Source: Fidelibacterota bacterium (GTDB lineage: Bacteria; Fidelibacterota; Marinisomatia; SCGC-AAA003-L08; D37C17). Taken from it: a stretch of 64,000 bases of DNA. Location: the NCBI GenBank assembly GCA_014381415.1, contig JACNLQ010000056.1, positions 18,802-82,801 of the forward strand. Direction: 5' to 3'. Of this stretch, positions 9,261 to 19,141 are shown one piece after another (within the stretch, counting starts at the first letter, position 1; the number at the start of each line of letters is the position of its first letter). The translations under genes were made by a program, and so were the position numbers. The notes beneath the pieces were generated by a model. That model searched no databases, was not told the DNA's origin, and saw only the letters and a list, made by a program, of their open reading frames with translations.

Positions 9261-9908
9261 TTATTTATCGCATTTACTATATCCGCAATCTGGATCCATA
9301 CAAATATCACACCCATTTTCAGTTTTCAATGTTCTATTGTTACATTCCTTACAAATTCTAAACTCTATATTGCCTGAATTTCCTTCTTCCTTTGCTTGTA
9401 TAACTTTTGGTATTTTGCCATTATCTTCAACTGGGTTTGCATTTGGGCGGTCAATAACACCAACATCAAAGAAAAAACGCTCAATCACATCTGCAATTTC
9501 TGCATAGAAAGAGTGGTAATATTTACCTTCTTTATAAGTTCCACCATTAGGATCAAATATACCCTGTAATTCTTCTAAAATAAACATGGGGTCATTGGAA
9601 CGTCTGAAAATTGCAGATACTAATCTGGTTAACACCACATACTCAGGTGCCCGGGTTAGATCTTTTGAATTTATAAAAATCTCTATTGGACGTATCACAT
9701 TAAAATCATTAACATAACTTAACGTTATGAAGACAGAATTTTTTACAAATGCAGACTTTAATTTATACACCTTTGCATCTACAACCTCCGGCCTATGAGT
9801 ACCTTGCATAATATTTGGTGTTGGTTTTCTTTCAGCTTTATTTTTTTTGCTAGTTTTTTTCTTCTTGGAGATTTCTTCAATCTTTGTGCTGGCTCCAATT
9901 TTAATCAT
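9261..9908 (-). CDS. NrdJb-like partner / C-terminal part of split class II ribonucleotide reductase (TSCPD domain plus Zn-ribbon)
   Basis: 4-bp overlap with the upstream nrdJ ORF; FVKNSVFITLSYV...EYVVLTRLVSAIFRRSNDPMFILEELQGIFDPNGG; C-terminal CKECNNRTLKTENGCDICMDPDCGYSKC. Confidence 0.85.
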   Translation of the reverse strand: MIKIGASTKIEEISKKKKTSKKNKAERKPTPNIMQGTHRPEVVDAKVYKLKSAFVKNSVFITLSYVNDFNVIRPIEIFINSKDLTRAPEYVVLTRLVSAIFRRSNDPMFILEELQGIFDPNGGTYKEGKYYHSFYAEIADVIERFFFDVGVIDRPNANPVEDNGKIPKVIQAKEEGNSGNIEFRICKECNNRTLKTENGCDICMDPDCGYSKCDK

Positions 9909-12448
9909 GTTTCAATTTCCTCAAGTTCTGTGCTGGTTAATACTTCTTCAATTGCCACATCACTGTTTTTCATATAGTGATAAACTGTCGTTAGGGTGCC
10001 GTCTGGCAATTTAATTATTTCTTCTCCATTTGCAGTAATTACCTGATCACCTTCAACTGAAATTTTGAATTCATTTTCTTTTACTTTCTGAAATTCTGTA
10101 AGTTCGGCTTCAGTACTAAGAATTGGAAATCTGCTTCCATCTCTGTAGATAGTCACTCCTTTTAAATTATTTTTCCAGGCTTTAATATATATATCCGAAA
10201 TAACCTCCGGCTGTACATCTTCCGGAAGATTAATAGTGGAAGAAATACTGTGATCAATATATCGTTGAATTAATCCCTGAATTTCCACACGTTTATGTGG
10301 TTTAATATGGTGTGCCGTCCGCAAAAAGTAATCAGGGAGGATATCTTCAAATTTGTCGGTAGCCTCCAGCTCTTCTCCCAATTCCAATTTATCTATATAT
10401 GCCTGTACTGTAGAATGAAATACTTTATAAAATTCATTTTTGTTAAATGATTCTGTCCGCCGTGTATAATAAAGAGCAAATATTGGTTCGACCCCTCCTG
10501 AAACACCAATATAATTTTTCCCTCCAACTTGAATTCCTTTAATAATATTAGAGATAGATCCTGTCGGTGCAATTGACATGATTGCAATATTTCGGATTCC
10601 ATTCTCACGGATTAGAGATTGTGTTTCCTCACTGAGAGCTGATTCAATAAATGGACATTCCATATATTCCTCTTCTGAATAAATTGGAGATGCTCCTTTT
10701 TCTCCTGCCAATGAAGCTGAAGCCTGAAAGGCAGCATTGGTTATAAATTCCATTACATTTGTTATTATGGTAATTCCTTCATCACTATCATATCCTAATC
10801 CCAATTGGTTGAGCATATCTGCAATTCCCATAATACCTAAACCAAGGCGACGAGTTTCCCGTGCTGCTACTTTCTGTTTTTCAAGTGCATTTAAATCTTC
10901 ATTCCAAGTTACAACATTATCAAGAAATCGGATAAGTATTGCCGTTGACTCTGCCAATTGATCCCAGTTTATTTTCGCGTTGTTTTCATAGCCATTTTCT
11001 ATAAAACAAGATAAATTTAAGGAACCTAAATTGCAAGCTCCACCATCTTCGAGGGGAACTTCAGCACAGGGGTTTGTACAAATAATGGGTTTCCCCACGT
11101 AATTTGAAGGTGAATATTTACTCATTGTGCTCCAAAATATTAAACCCGGTTCAGCTGTTTTATAATTACCTTCAATGAACTGGTCCCAAATCTCCCGGGC
11201 TTTAACCATTCTCCGGATTTCTCCAGTTTGTTCGCTACTAAAATACAACATGAAATCGCCTGCCTGGCGAATTGCTAAATCGTACTCTTCATTATTTAAT
11301 TCAAAAGATATATCTCCATAGACATCCCTATTCATTTTATCGTTGAATTTTGATTTCGTGATGCTGACATTATACTTCTGTTCCAGCCAATTTTTCATTT
11401 TTGCAAATGTGGAAAAACTATCCATCAATACATAATTGCTTATATCCTTTGAAGGTATATTAATTGAATAGTGCACATTGTCAATATCCTGCGGAGCATT
11501 TTTTAAAATGTTGTTTTTCTTTTTCTTATAAACCAGATATTCACTATGAAGATACTCTCGTTGTTCATCAACTGCCTGCATAAACTCATCACTTGCTTTT
11601 ACGGAAATATTGGCAAATCGTACCTGGGTGTTTTCCATAACCTGCTTTTTAATAGTTTCTAATTCTTGATTATCAAACCGACCTGACCAATTGCATTGAT
11701 CTACAATTTGATTGGTTACCCAATTGGGAACTTTTTTAACCTTTAGAAAATGTTCAATATCTGGATGTTTGACATCGATGGTAAGCATTAAAGCCCCTCT
11801 ACGACCACTTTGCCCAATTAAACCAGTTGTAAGGGAGTATAGCTCCATGAATGAAACAGCACCAGTTGAGCTGTCTGCAGCATTATGTACAACAGAATCT
11901 TTTGGTCTGAGGGATGAAATATCTACTCCAATACCACCACCGTAAGAATATGTTCTGGCGCATTCGAAGGCTGCTTTATATATGGAATCTATTTCATCTC
12001 TTTGAATTTTTGTTACAAAACAATTGGCTAATGTTTTAAGTCGGTAAAGATCCCCTGCTCCAGCTAAGACTCTTCCACCGGGGATAAATCTACCTTCAAA
12101 TAATTCTTCATAAAATTTTGTTGCCCATTTTTTCTGTTTGGCTTTTGTGCCTTCTACAGTTCCAAGAAAAGAACTCAACCTCTTAAAAACATCTTCAGGA
12201 GTATTTTCAATTAAATCTGAATTTAAATCTTTAATAAAATATTTTTTCTTATATAGATTTTGTGCTAATACATTATCACCCAGATAATTATCATGAACCG
12301 GAAGTTCATTATTTTCTTGTAATTCCGTTAATTGTCTATAAAGATCTCTATATGTTTTTATTCTAGTCTTTCCAATGATATTCACCGTTTTACCGCGATG
12401 CTTAAACATATCTTCAAAATGTCTTTTTGACATAATCTTTCCTAACAA
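9905..12448 (-). CDS. nrdJ: Adenosylcobalamin-dependent (class II) ribonucleoside-diphosphate reductase, catalytic subunit
   Basis: RFIPGGRVLAGAG, YGGGIGVDISSLRPK, GRRGALMLTIDVKHPDIEHFLKVKK, CTNPCAEVPLEDGGACNLGSLNLS, APTGSISNI. Confidence 0.95.
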   Translation of the reverse strand: MLGKIMSKRHFEDMFKHRGKTVNIIGKTRIKTYRDLYRQLTELQENNELPVHDNYLGDNVLAQNLYKKKYFIKDLNSDLIENTPEDVFKRLSSFLGTVEGTKAKQKKWATKFYEELFEGRFIPGGRVLAGAGDLYRLKTLANCFVTKIQRDEIDSIYKAAFECARTYSYGGGIGVDISSLRPKDSVVHNAADSSTGAVSFMELYSLTTGLIGQSGRRGALMLTIDVKHPDIEHFLKVKKVPNWVTNQIVDQCNWSGRFDNQELETIKKQVMENTQVRFANISVKASDEFMQAVDEQREYLHSEYLVYKKKKNNILKNAPQDIDNVHYSINIPSKDISNYVLMDSFSTFAKMKNWLEQKYNVSITKSKFNDKMNRDVYGDISFELNNEEYDLAIRQAGDFMLYFSSEQTGEIRRMVKAREIWDQFIEGNYKTAEPGLIFWSTMSKYSPSNYVGKPIICTNPCAEVPLEDGGACNLGSLNLSCFIENGYENNAKINWDQLAESTAILIRFLDNVVTWNEDLNALEKQKVAARETRRLGLGIMGIADMLNQLGLGYDSDEGITIITNVMEFITNAAFQASASLAGEKGASPIYSEEEYMECPFIESALSEETQSLIRENGIRNIAIMSIAPTGSISNIIKGIQVGGKNYIGVSGGVEPIFALYYTRRTESFNKNEFYKVFHSTVQAYIDKLELGEELEATDKFEDILPDYFLRTAHHIKPHKRVEIQGLIQRYIDHSISSTINLPEDVQPEVISDIYIKAWKNNLKGVTIYRDGSRFPILSTEAELTEFQKVKENEFKISVEGDQVITANGEEIIKLPDGTLTTVYHYMKNSDVAIEEVLTSTELEEIET

Positions 12449-12644
12449 ATAAGTTGTTTTTTATTGCTATGTTATTGGAAATGAGTTCAACAAATCCCTC
12501 AAATCCCTATTTGGGTTTTCTCCTAAGAGGTAGAGATGATCAGGCAAAACCAGTATAACAATTGGGGTGCTATACAATCCAGATTGGAGGCTGGAATTTT
12601 CTTATTTTGCGTTTTGTTTCTCGTCGGATAAGAAATACAATTAA

Positions 12645-12691
12645 ACACAATATACGCCTATCTCTTGTAAAAAATATACCCTATATAGTAG
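12645..12691. promoter_or_regulatory. Candidate pair of NrdR boxes in the divergent nrdJ/thyA intergenic region
   Basis: ACACAATATACGCCTA (12645-12660) and ATACCCTATATAGTAG (12676-12691); about 10/16 and 11/16 matches to acaCwAtATaTwGtgt, offset 31 bp. Confidence 0.4.
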
Positions 12692-12878
12692 TCGTTGGCA
12701 AAATGAAATATTACAAAATGTAACATTATTTTATTTTTTCAAGTTAATTGCCTACAAATCAATGAGATAAAATTAAGTATTATTTTTATGGAATCATCAA
12801 GTAATAAATGGGATATTATTTTTATATTTCACCAATCAATTAATTTATAATTTCACACTAAATCACATAAGCTAAATT

Positions 12879-13697
12879 ATGAAAGAGTATCTTGATCTTG
12901 TTTCGCATGTATTAAAAAACGGCACAACTAAAACCAACCGTACCGGGACTGACACCTTAATGGTTTTTGGATATCATTATAAAATTGATCTGCAAAATGG
13001 ATTTCCACTTGTCACAACAAAAAAGGTGTATTTCAATTCAGTAATACGGGAATTGCTCTGGTATTTATCTGGGGAAACGCATATTCGTAATTTAAGACAA
13101 CATACCAAAATCTGGGATGCCTGGACTTCCGCAGAAAAAAACTGGGAAGTGGGTAAAATGTATGGATATCAATGGGTGAATTGGGATGTCCATGATAATC
13201 AATCAGATAATGGGGAAATAAATCATCGCCATATAAATCAAATACAAAACGTTATTGAGCTCATCCAATCAAACCCCAACTCCCGAAGGATGGTAGTTAG
13301 CGCTTGGAATCCTGCTGTGCTTGATGAAATTGCTCTTCCAAGCTGCCATGCATTTTTTATTTTCAATGTCACCGATGGTAAACTTAATTGTCATCTTACT
13401 CAGCGCAGTGGGGATATAGCTCTAGGCATCCCCTTTAACTTGGCTTGTTATGCTACTCTTACTCAAATGATTGCCAAAGAAACGGGATTAGCACTGGGAG
13501 AATTTTCACATTATATCAATGATGCCCATATTTATGTAGATCATGTTAAAGGCTTGAAAGAGCAACTTACCCGAAAACCCTTCCAATTAGCATCTCTTGA
13601 AATCGCAGATAAACCGTTTTGGGATTTAGAGTTTGAAGATTTTACCCTCCATAATTATCAACACCACCCAGTTGTTAAATTCCCAGTTGCGGTATAA
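12879..13697 (+). CDS. thyA: Thymidylate synthase
   Basis: NRTGTDTLMVFGYHYKIDLQNGFPLVTTKK, SRRMVVSAWNPAVLDEIALPSCHAFFIF, QRSGDIALGIPFNLACYA. Confidence 0.97.
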   Translation: MKEYLDLVSHVLKNGTTKTNRTGTDTLMVFGYHYKIDLQNGFPLVTTKKVYFNSVIRELLWYLSGETHIRNLRQHTKIWDAWTSAEKNWEVGKMYGYQWVNWDVHDNQSDNGEINHRHINQIQNVIELIQSNPNSRRMVVSAWNPAVLDEIALPSCHAFFIFNVTDGKLNCHLTQRSGDIALGIPFNLACYATLTQMIAKETGLALGEFSHYINDAHIYVDHVKGLKEQLTRKPFQLASLEIADKPFWDLEFEDFTLHNYQHHPVVKFPVAV

Positions 13698-14179
13698 TGA
13701 TGAAAATTCATCTTATTTGGGCACAAGATCAAAATGGCGGTATCGGTAAGGATGGGAAACTTCCATGGTATATTTCCGAAGACCTTAAAAATTTTAAAAA
13801 GCTCACCTTAAACTCTACAATTTTAATGGGAAGAAAAACTTGGGAATCTCTCCCATTCAAGCCATTACCCAATAGAAGAAATATTGTTCTAAGTAGCCAA
13901 AATATGCAGGAAATTGAATGTTATTCTTCCGTGGAAGAATGCATTGAGAAATTAAATGCTCAGGGAACGTCAATTCTTTTTGTTATTGGAGGTTCAAAAG
14001 TTTATCGTAATTTTATTCACAGAGCTGATGAGCTTCATATAACCTTCGTTGATAAAAGCACCGAGGGGATTGATACTTATTTTCCTATAACCATGCTGAA
14101 AATCATGGAAGAATTTGAAAAATCCTACGAAGTAGAATTAAGTGATGACGCTACTTACTCCCATTGGGTAAAGAAGTAA
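13697..14179 (+). CDS. folA: Dihydrofolate reductase
   Basis: MKIHLIWAQDQNGGIGKDGKLPWYISEDLKNFKKLTLNSTILMGRKTWESLPFKPLPNRRNIVLS; follows thyA. Confidence 0.96.
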   Translation: MMKIHLIWAQDQNGGIGKDGKLPWYISEDLKNFKKLTLNSTILMGRKTWESLPFKPLPNRRNIVLSSQNMQEIECYSSVEECIEKLNAQGTSILFVIGGSKVYRNFIHRADELHITFVDKSTEGIDTYFPITMLKIMEEFEKSYEVELSDDATYSHWVKK

Positions 14180-14182
14180 AAC

Positions 14183-15106
14183 TTACCCTATAAAAACCAG
14201 ATAGGCACCCATCATTGCAATTATAATTGCAAATATTCTTCTCTTTGTAAGAGCTTCCTTTAAAAAGATTCTTGCAAATATTAAAATGAAAATTGTTGCA
14301 GTTTGATTGAGAATACTTGCAGTAGATGCATCTGTGAGGCTCATCCCTATAATCCAGAAAAATATCCCTAAATAAGTTGCCAGAACAGAACCCCCTATTA
14401 AGGGAAACCAAATTTTTCTATCTTTAAAGGGCTTAAGTAAATTCCGTCTTTTATTAAGAAATAGGAAGATGATTAAAGGAACTATACTTCCTGGTACCAA
14501 ACGAAAACCTGCAATCCAAATTAGTTTGGTTATTTCTCCTTGAAATTTACTTAATACCGGCTTGACCAATACAATGCCAAATGCCATCATGGCAATGGCA
14601 AAAATACCCAAAATAATACCGTATTTTAGACGTTTTCTGGTGGTGGGGATATTTTGCAATTTCAATGAAGCAAATAGAATTGCACCAATAATACACCCTG
14701 CACCTAAAATTTGTAAGGGAGATAAATGTTCTCCCAAAAAAATATATGCAAAGAAAATTACAAATGGACTGTAAACTGTATCCACTAAAGCAGAAATTCC
14801 TGCCCCAATAATATTTAATGAATGAAGGAATATTATATCAGCGATTCCCATGCCAATAATTCCACTAACAATCAACCGAAAATAATCTTCATTAGTCAGC
14901 ACAATTCCATCGGGGGTCATAATAGATTCCCCTAAAAATAACAGTGTAATTGTAAATAGTAATACGCCAAGCCCATTTTTAAATAAATTTAAAACTATGG
15001 GATGAATTTTTCCTCCTGCCTGCTTAAAAAATATTACTGCTAACGCCCAAAATACTGCACTACAAAGTGAAAATATTTCTCCTGCAAATGGAAAAGTAAT
15101 ATTCAA
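14183..15106 (-). CDS. EamA/DMT-family transporter
   Basis: About ten TM segments in two repeats; FSLCSAVFWALAVIFFKQAG, STASILNQTATIFILIFARIFLKEALTKRRIFAIIIAMMGAYLV. Confidence 0.92.
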   Translation of the reverse strand: MNITFPFAGEIFSLCSAVFWALAVIFFKQAGGKIHPIVLNLFKNGLGVLLFTITLLFLGESIMTPDGIVLTNEDYFRLIVSGIIGMGIADIIFLHSLNIIGAGISALVDTVYSPFVIFFAYIFLGEHLSPLQILGAGCIIGAILFASLKLQNIPTTRKRLKYGIILGIFAIAMMAFGIVLVKPVLSKFQGEITKLIWIAGFRLVPGSIVPLIIFLFLNKRRNLLKPFKDRKIWFPLIGGSVLATYLGIFFWIIGMSLTDASTASILNQTATIFILIFARIFLKEALTKRRIFAIIIAMMGAYLVFIG

Positions 15107-15134
15107 AAGTTTCTATTTAATTCAGGAAAAGGTA

Positions 15135-18100
15135 TTAGAAATCTAAACCAATTGTGAGGTACCACTTCCGGTCTGAAATAGTTCCTTTATGGGGATTGTA
15201 TTCCCAAGCATAATCAAGCTGCCAGGGCATACCTAGAAAGATGAATCGAGGACCAAAACCGTAGGACATAAGCCATCCGGTGTTGTTATTATTCTGCCAA
15301 TTTGAGTTGTCCCAAAATTCGGGATAATCAGAATCCCATGTTACCCCAATGTCAGTAAATAATACCCCATTAATCTGCCCTAAATATTTTATTGCAGGGA
15401 AATAATAGATTAAAAAAGGCAATCGTAATTCCAAATTTGCTAGAAATACATTTTGACCAAATTTATTTGAAATTTGCACTCCTCGTAACGGCATGACATA
15501 TTCTGAAAAGTATAACTCCTCAATATCGGGTGCATTTTCTTGTCCACCAGCAAACCTTTCACTATACCGGTCGGATGAAAAGAGCCAGGGGACCCCTCCC
15601 AATCTGAATTTTTGGGCATCTGTTCCCCAATTGGCTCCTGCAAAAAACCTTCCTGCAAAACTGACACCATTAAAAAGTCTAAAATATTTACGTCCATCCA
15701 TAGTTGCTGTGTGGAATGAGAGAGATTTCTCATTAATTCCAGGGCTTGTTCGATATTTCAAATAATACCTGAACCCTTCAATAGGGTATGTGTAAGACCA
15801 GAGGGCATTATCCCAAGTATATTTTATAGATGGAATAACTGTAGTAAATGAGCTGATATGGTTAATTTTTTCATCGTAAGGTTGATTATAATTATCATAT
15901 AATGTTGTTATATTTGATTTTATAATATGGTTAAAATCTATACCCCCATCAATCCTATTAAATCGAGAGAGAGGCTTACTGGCACTTACACTGCTTCCGA
16001 TATTTTGAAAAAGGGTAATATCACTATAATAATTATTTGAATAAAGGCTGCTATACTGGTATGCTAAGTGATAGAATACAAAATTCCAGTCAATTTTATA
16101 GGGGAGAAGCCTATACAGGAGAAAATAATCTGACCGCTGTAAATCCACCACCATTTCAGTTCCCAACTGGAGTTTATGATCACCTAAAATATCACTGAAT
16201 AAAAAATACGCCATTCCTTGACCACCATAACGTGTATCGAAGGCATAGTAGGCTTGCGCAAAATCTAAAGTGAAACGGGTTTTATATAGGTGGGTTCGAT
16301 ACAATCCTGTGCTATCGTAAACGGCAGATGTATCCAATTCAACAATTTCAGAAGCAGCATGAACATTCTCCGTCGCATCAAAACCGGAAAAAACATAATT
16401 TTTATACTTATCCGCACTGATGAAGGATTTACTTTTTCTTGTATCATCATTTCTCAACAATTCTAGTTTTTCAAATTTTAAAGTCCACGCCGCTGGAGCA
16501 ACTTGAATATTCTCTTCCACTTTTTGAATGGGATTATCAAAGGTATAAATATCATACCCTTTATTAAAAAAACCGGTGAAAATGAGTTGGGTATCATCTC
16601 CATTCCAGGAAAGTTGTGTAATACCTGTGAGCACATTGGTAATAACCTGTGGGTTTTGAAGTATTTTTTGAGATTGAATATTTGAATAAATGTATATATT
16701 ATTAATTCCGATTTCATCGGAAATGAAAGCGAGATAATTACTATCATTTGAAATACAGGGGTACATCTCATTAAAGGGAGTATCTGTAATTCTTTCGATA
16801 TTTCCAGATTCAATATTTAATTCATAAATGTCGGTTTGATTAAACAGGTGATTTTCTGGTTTATAGGCAATTCCTGTTTTTAAAATGTTACCGCGGTCTG
16901 ATATAAACAAAATGGAATTCCCATCGGGGTACCAGGATATTTGGTCATCGGTAAACCAATCTTTAGTTAGGTTTGTGAGTTTTTCAGAATCCAAGTTAAA
17001 AAGGTAAATGTCACTTGACTTTCCATTATTTCCAATAAATGCAATTTCATTTGTTCCCGGTCGCCATGCCGGTCTGAAAATTCCTTCCATATTCAGGCGA
17101 TGCTTTTTCCTTTTTCCCGACTTCAAATCCACAATAAAAAGAGCATCAGATTTTCCCGATTTTGCAGCAAAGGCAACTTTTTTACTATCTTCCGACCAAG
17201 TGATTCCCGGTTTGAGAATGTGTAATTCTTCGAACTCTGAATTTCGTTCTCCTTGAATAATTTTTTTTATAAACCTTCCATCTTCAGCAGAAATAAGATA
17301 AATAGCCATAGGTCCAGATTTGTTGGAAAAAATCGCAATACGGCTTCCATCTGGTGAAATAGCCGGAGCTACGTTATAGGTGTTTTCCAATTCTTCATGA
17401 TCGGTTAACTGTCTAGCAAAATCAGGAATATTCTCTCGATTTGCCACATCCGGCCAATATTGTTCTTTTAAATATTGATGCCATTGTTCATTAAGTTTTT
17501 TTAAATCAACCCCCAACGCTCTTTTAAATCCAGTTTCGACTTTATTTGATTTTTTTAACTGATAGAAAATTTCTGCAATTGACTCTTCCCCCCATTTTTC
17601 AGTAATGAAATTCCAGACAGACTGCCCGCCTCGATAAGCCATATAGCCGGTGAGTTGACGAATTTGCGGGAATTCTCCTCCATTAATTGCTAAATCTCGA
17701 ATCCACATTTCGGAATTGGTATCCCATCCGCTGGATAGATATTCTGCCAACCCTTCATTCATCCACATGGGAATATGAACTTTTATAGAACTGGCAACCA
17801 TATTTTTGAGGCTTCCACCATAAACAGAATCATTAATAAAGGCGTGAACCAATTCATGATGAATAACATGCTTAAACTCCTGATTTGAGGCATCGAATGG
17901 AATAACAATCCTATTTTTATACAACTCAGTTACCCCGCCGATTCCTTCAAACATATAGCTGTCTACTACATTGGTTTGCTGAAAATCGTTGTGAGAATTA
18001 TAAACAATTATGGAAACTCTGCTCTTTAATCGCCAATTGAGCCGGTCGGATATTTTCAGATAAGCCACTTCTGCTTCCTCTGCAGTGAACTCAGCATGTG

Positions 18101-18251
18101 ACCTGCCATCCTCAGCATAATAAATATCAAAGTGTTTAGACTGAATGAAATGCCAGGTAAAATCATCATATTGGACGATATTTTGTCCAAACTGCCCTAC
18201 GGCAATTGATATTAATTGAATAGTTATTATATATTTGATTTTCTGTATCAT
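15135..18251 (-). CDS. Outer-membrane protein with peptidase-MA-like HExxH region, TolB/PD40-type propeller and C-terminal surface-antigen-like barrel
   Basis: VIHHELVHAFINDS (HExxH), repeated APAISPDGSRIAIFSN / ISWYPDGNSILFISDRG motifs, C-terminal aromatic beta-barrel-like segment. Confidence 0.8.
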   Translation of the reverse strand: MIQKIKYIITIQLISIAVGQFGQNIVQYDDFTWHFIQSKHFDIYYAEDGRSHAEFTAEEAEVAYLKISDRLNWRLKSRVSIIVYNSHNDFQQTNVVDSYMFEGIGGVTELYKNRIVIPFDASNQEFKHVIHHELVHAFINDSVYGGSLKNMVASSIKVHIPMWMNEGLAEYLSSGWDTNSEMWIRDLAINGGEFPQIRQLTGYMAYRGGQSVWNFITEKWGEESIAEIFYQLKKSNKVETGFKRALGVDLKKLNEQWHQYLKEQYWPDVANRENIPDFARQLTDHEELENTYNVAPAISPDGSRIAIFSNKSGPMAIYLISAEDGRFIKKIIQGERNSEFEELHILKPGITWSEDSKKVAFAAKSGKSDALFIVDLKSGKRKKHRLNMEGIFRPAWRPGTNEIAFIGNNGKSSDIYLFNLDSEKLTNLTKDWFTDDQISWYPDGNSILFISDRGNILKTGIAYKPENHLFNQTDIYELNIESGNIERITDTPFNEMYPCISNDSNYLAFISDEIGINNIYIYSNIQSQKILQNPQVITNVLTGITQLSWNGDDTQLIFTGFFNKGYDIYTFDNPIQKVEENIQVAPAAWTLKFEKLELLRNDDTRKSKSFISADKYKNYVFSGFDATENVHAASEIVELDTSAVYDSTGLYRTHLYKTRFTLDFAQAYYAFDTRYGGQGMAYFLFSDILGDHKLQLGTEMVVDLQRSDYFLLYRLLPYKIDWNFVFYHLAYQYSSLYSNNYYSDITLFQNIGSSVSASKPLSRFNRIDGGIDFNHIIKSNITTLYDNYNQPYDEKINHISSFTTVIPSIKYTWDNALWSYTYPIEGFRYYLKYRTSPGINEKSLSFHTATMDGRKYFRLFNGVSFAGRFFAGANWGTDAQKFRLGGVPWLFSSDRYSERFAGGQENAPDIEELYFSEYVMPLRGVQISNKFGQNVFLANLELRLPFLIYYFPAIKYLGQINGVLFTDIGVTWDSDYPEFWDNSNWQNNNNTGWLMSYGFGPRFIFLGMPWQLDYAWEYNPHKGTISDRKWYLTIGLDF

Positions 18252-18375
18252 GTTCTATTAATGTTTCAAATGTTTAAATAGTTCAATTGATTCCCCCCCA
18301 AAAGGTAATTTATTTTATATGTTTTTCCATTCTTTTATTTTTGAAGTCAGGGATTGACCATTCTAATTTTATACC

Positions 18376-19116
18376 GTGATAAAGCTTCCTGTATATTTTA
18401 TTTCTGATAACCATTTCAAAATGGATGTGGATGATTCAGAAAAAGACCGCCGGTTAAAATTATATCATGTATTTGATACAATAAGTTCCACTGGAGGCTC
18501 CCTTGTAATTGGAGGAGATTTTTTTGATTTCTGGTTCAATTACCAATATGTAATCCCCTCAGGTTATGTTGATCTTTTGGAACGACTTGATCAACTGCAT
18601 AAATCAGGAATTGCTATCCACTTTGTATTGGGAAATCATGATTTTTGGGATTTTGGTTATTTTAAGGAAAAGTTTGGCACCGAAGTTTATTCTGGGAATT
18701 TAGACTTTAATCAAAATAATGCTAAAATTCAAGTTTGTCATGGTGATGGTCTTTTAAATAATGACCACGGATACCGCTTCATGAAAAAAGTTATTCGTAG
18801 TAAACTTTGTATTTCCCTCTTCAAACTTTTCCACCCGGATTGGGGATGTGCACTGGCAAAAAAAGTTTCTAAAGCCAGTGGTGATTATCATCATCATGAT
18901 TTAAAAGCAGATGCTATCCGAACAGAACTGATTGAGTATGGCAGGTCACAATGGCAACTGGGTTATAATACCGTTCTGTTGGGTCATTATCATCAAACCG
19001 GAATAGTTGAAGAAAATGGTAATCGCCTAATTTTCATGGGGGACTGGCTGCGACATTTCACTGTTACACGCTTAGATGACAATGGTTGGTGGCAAGGGAA
19101 TTGGGATGAAATATAA
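18376..19116 (+). CDS. UDP-2,3-diacylglucosamine diphosphatase-like metallophosphatase (LpxH type)
   Basis: YFISDNHF, VIGGDFFDFWF, FVLGNHDFWDFGYF, VCHGDGLLNNDHGYR, LLGHYHQTG. Confidence 0.85.
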   Translation: MIKLPVYFISDNHFKMDVDDSEKDRRLKLYHVFDTISSTGGSLVIGGDFFDFWFNYQYVIPSGYVDLLERLDQLHKSGIAIHFVLGNHDFWDFGYFKEKFGTEVYSGNLDFNQNNAKIQVCHGDGLLNNDHGYRFMKKVIRSKLCISLFKLFHPDWGCALAKKVSKASGDYHHHDLKADAIRTELIEYGRSQWQLGYNTVLLGHYHQTGIVEENGNRLIFMGDWLRHFTVTRLDDNGWWQGNWDEI

Positions 19117-19141
19117 ATTTCCCTTGTTTCACCTTTAAATA

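Noticed and set aside
9083-9316. 77-aa minus-strand ORF
   Set aside because: Spans two terminator hairpins and the nrdJb 3' end in another frame; non-coding signals explain the region.
12449-12878. Cobalamin riboswitch upstream of the B12-dependent nrdJ
   Set aside because: Looked for the B12-box and characteristic AdoCbl elements on the minus strand; none recognisable.
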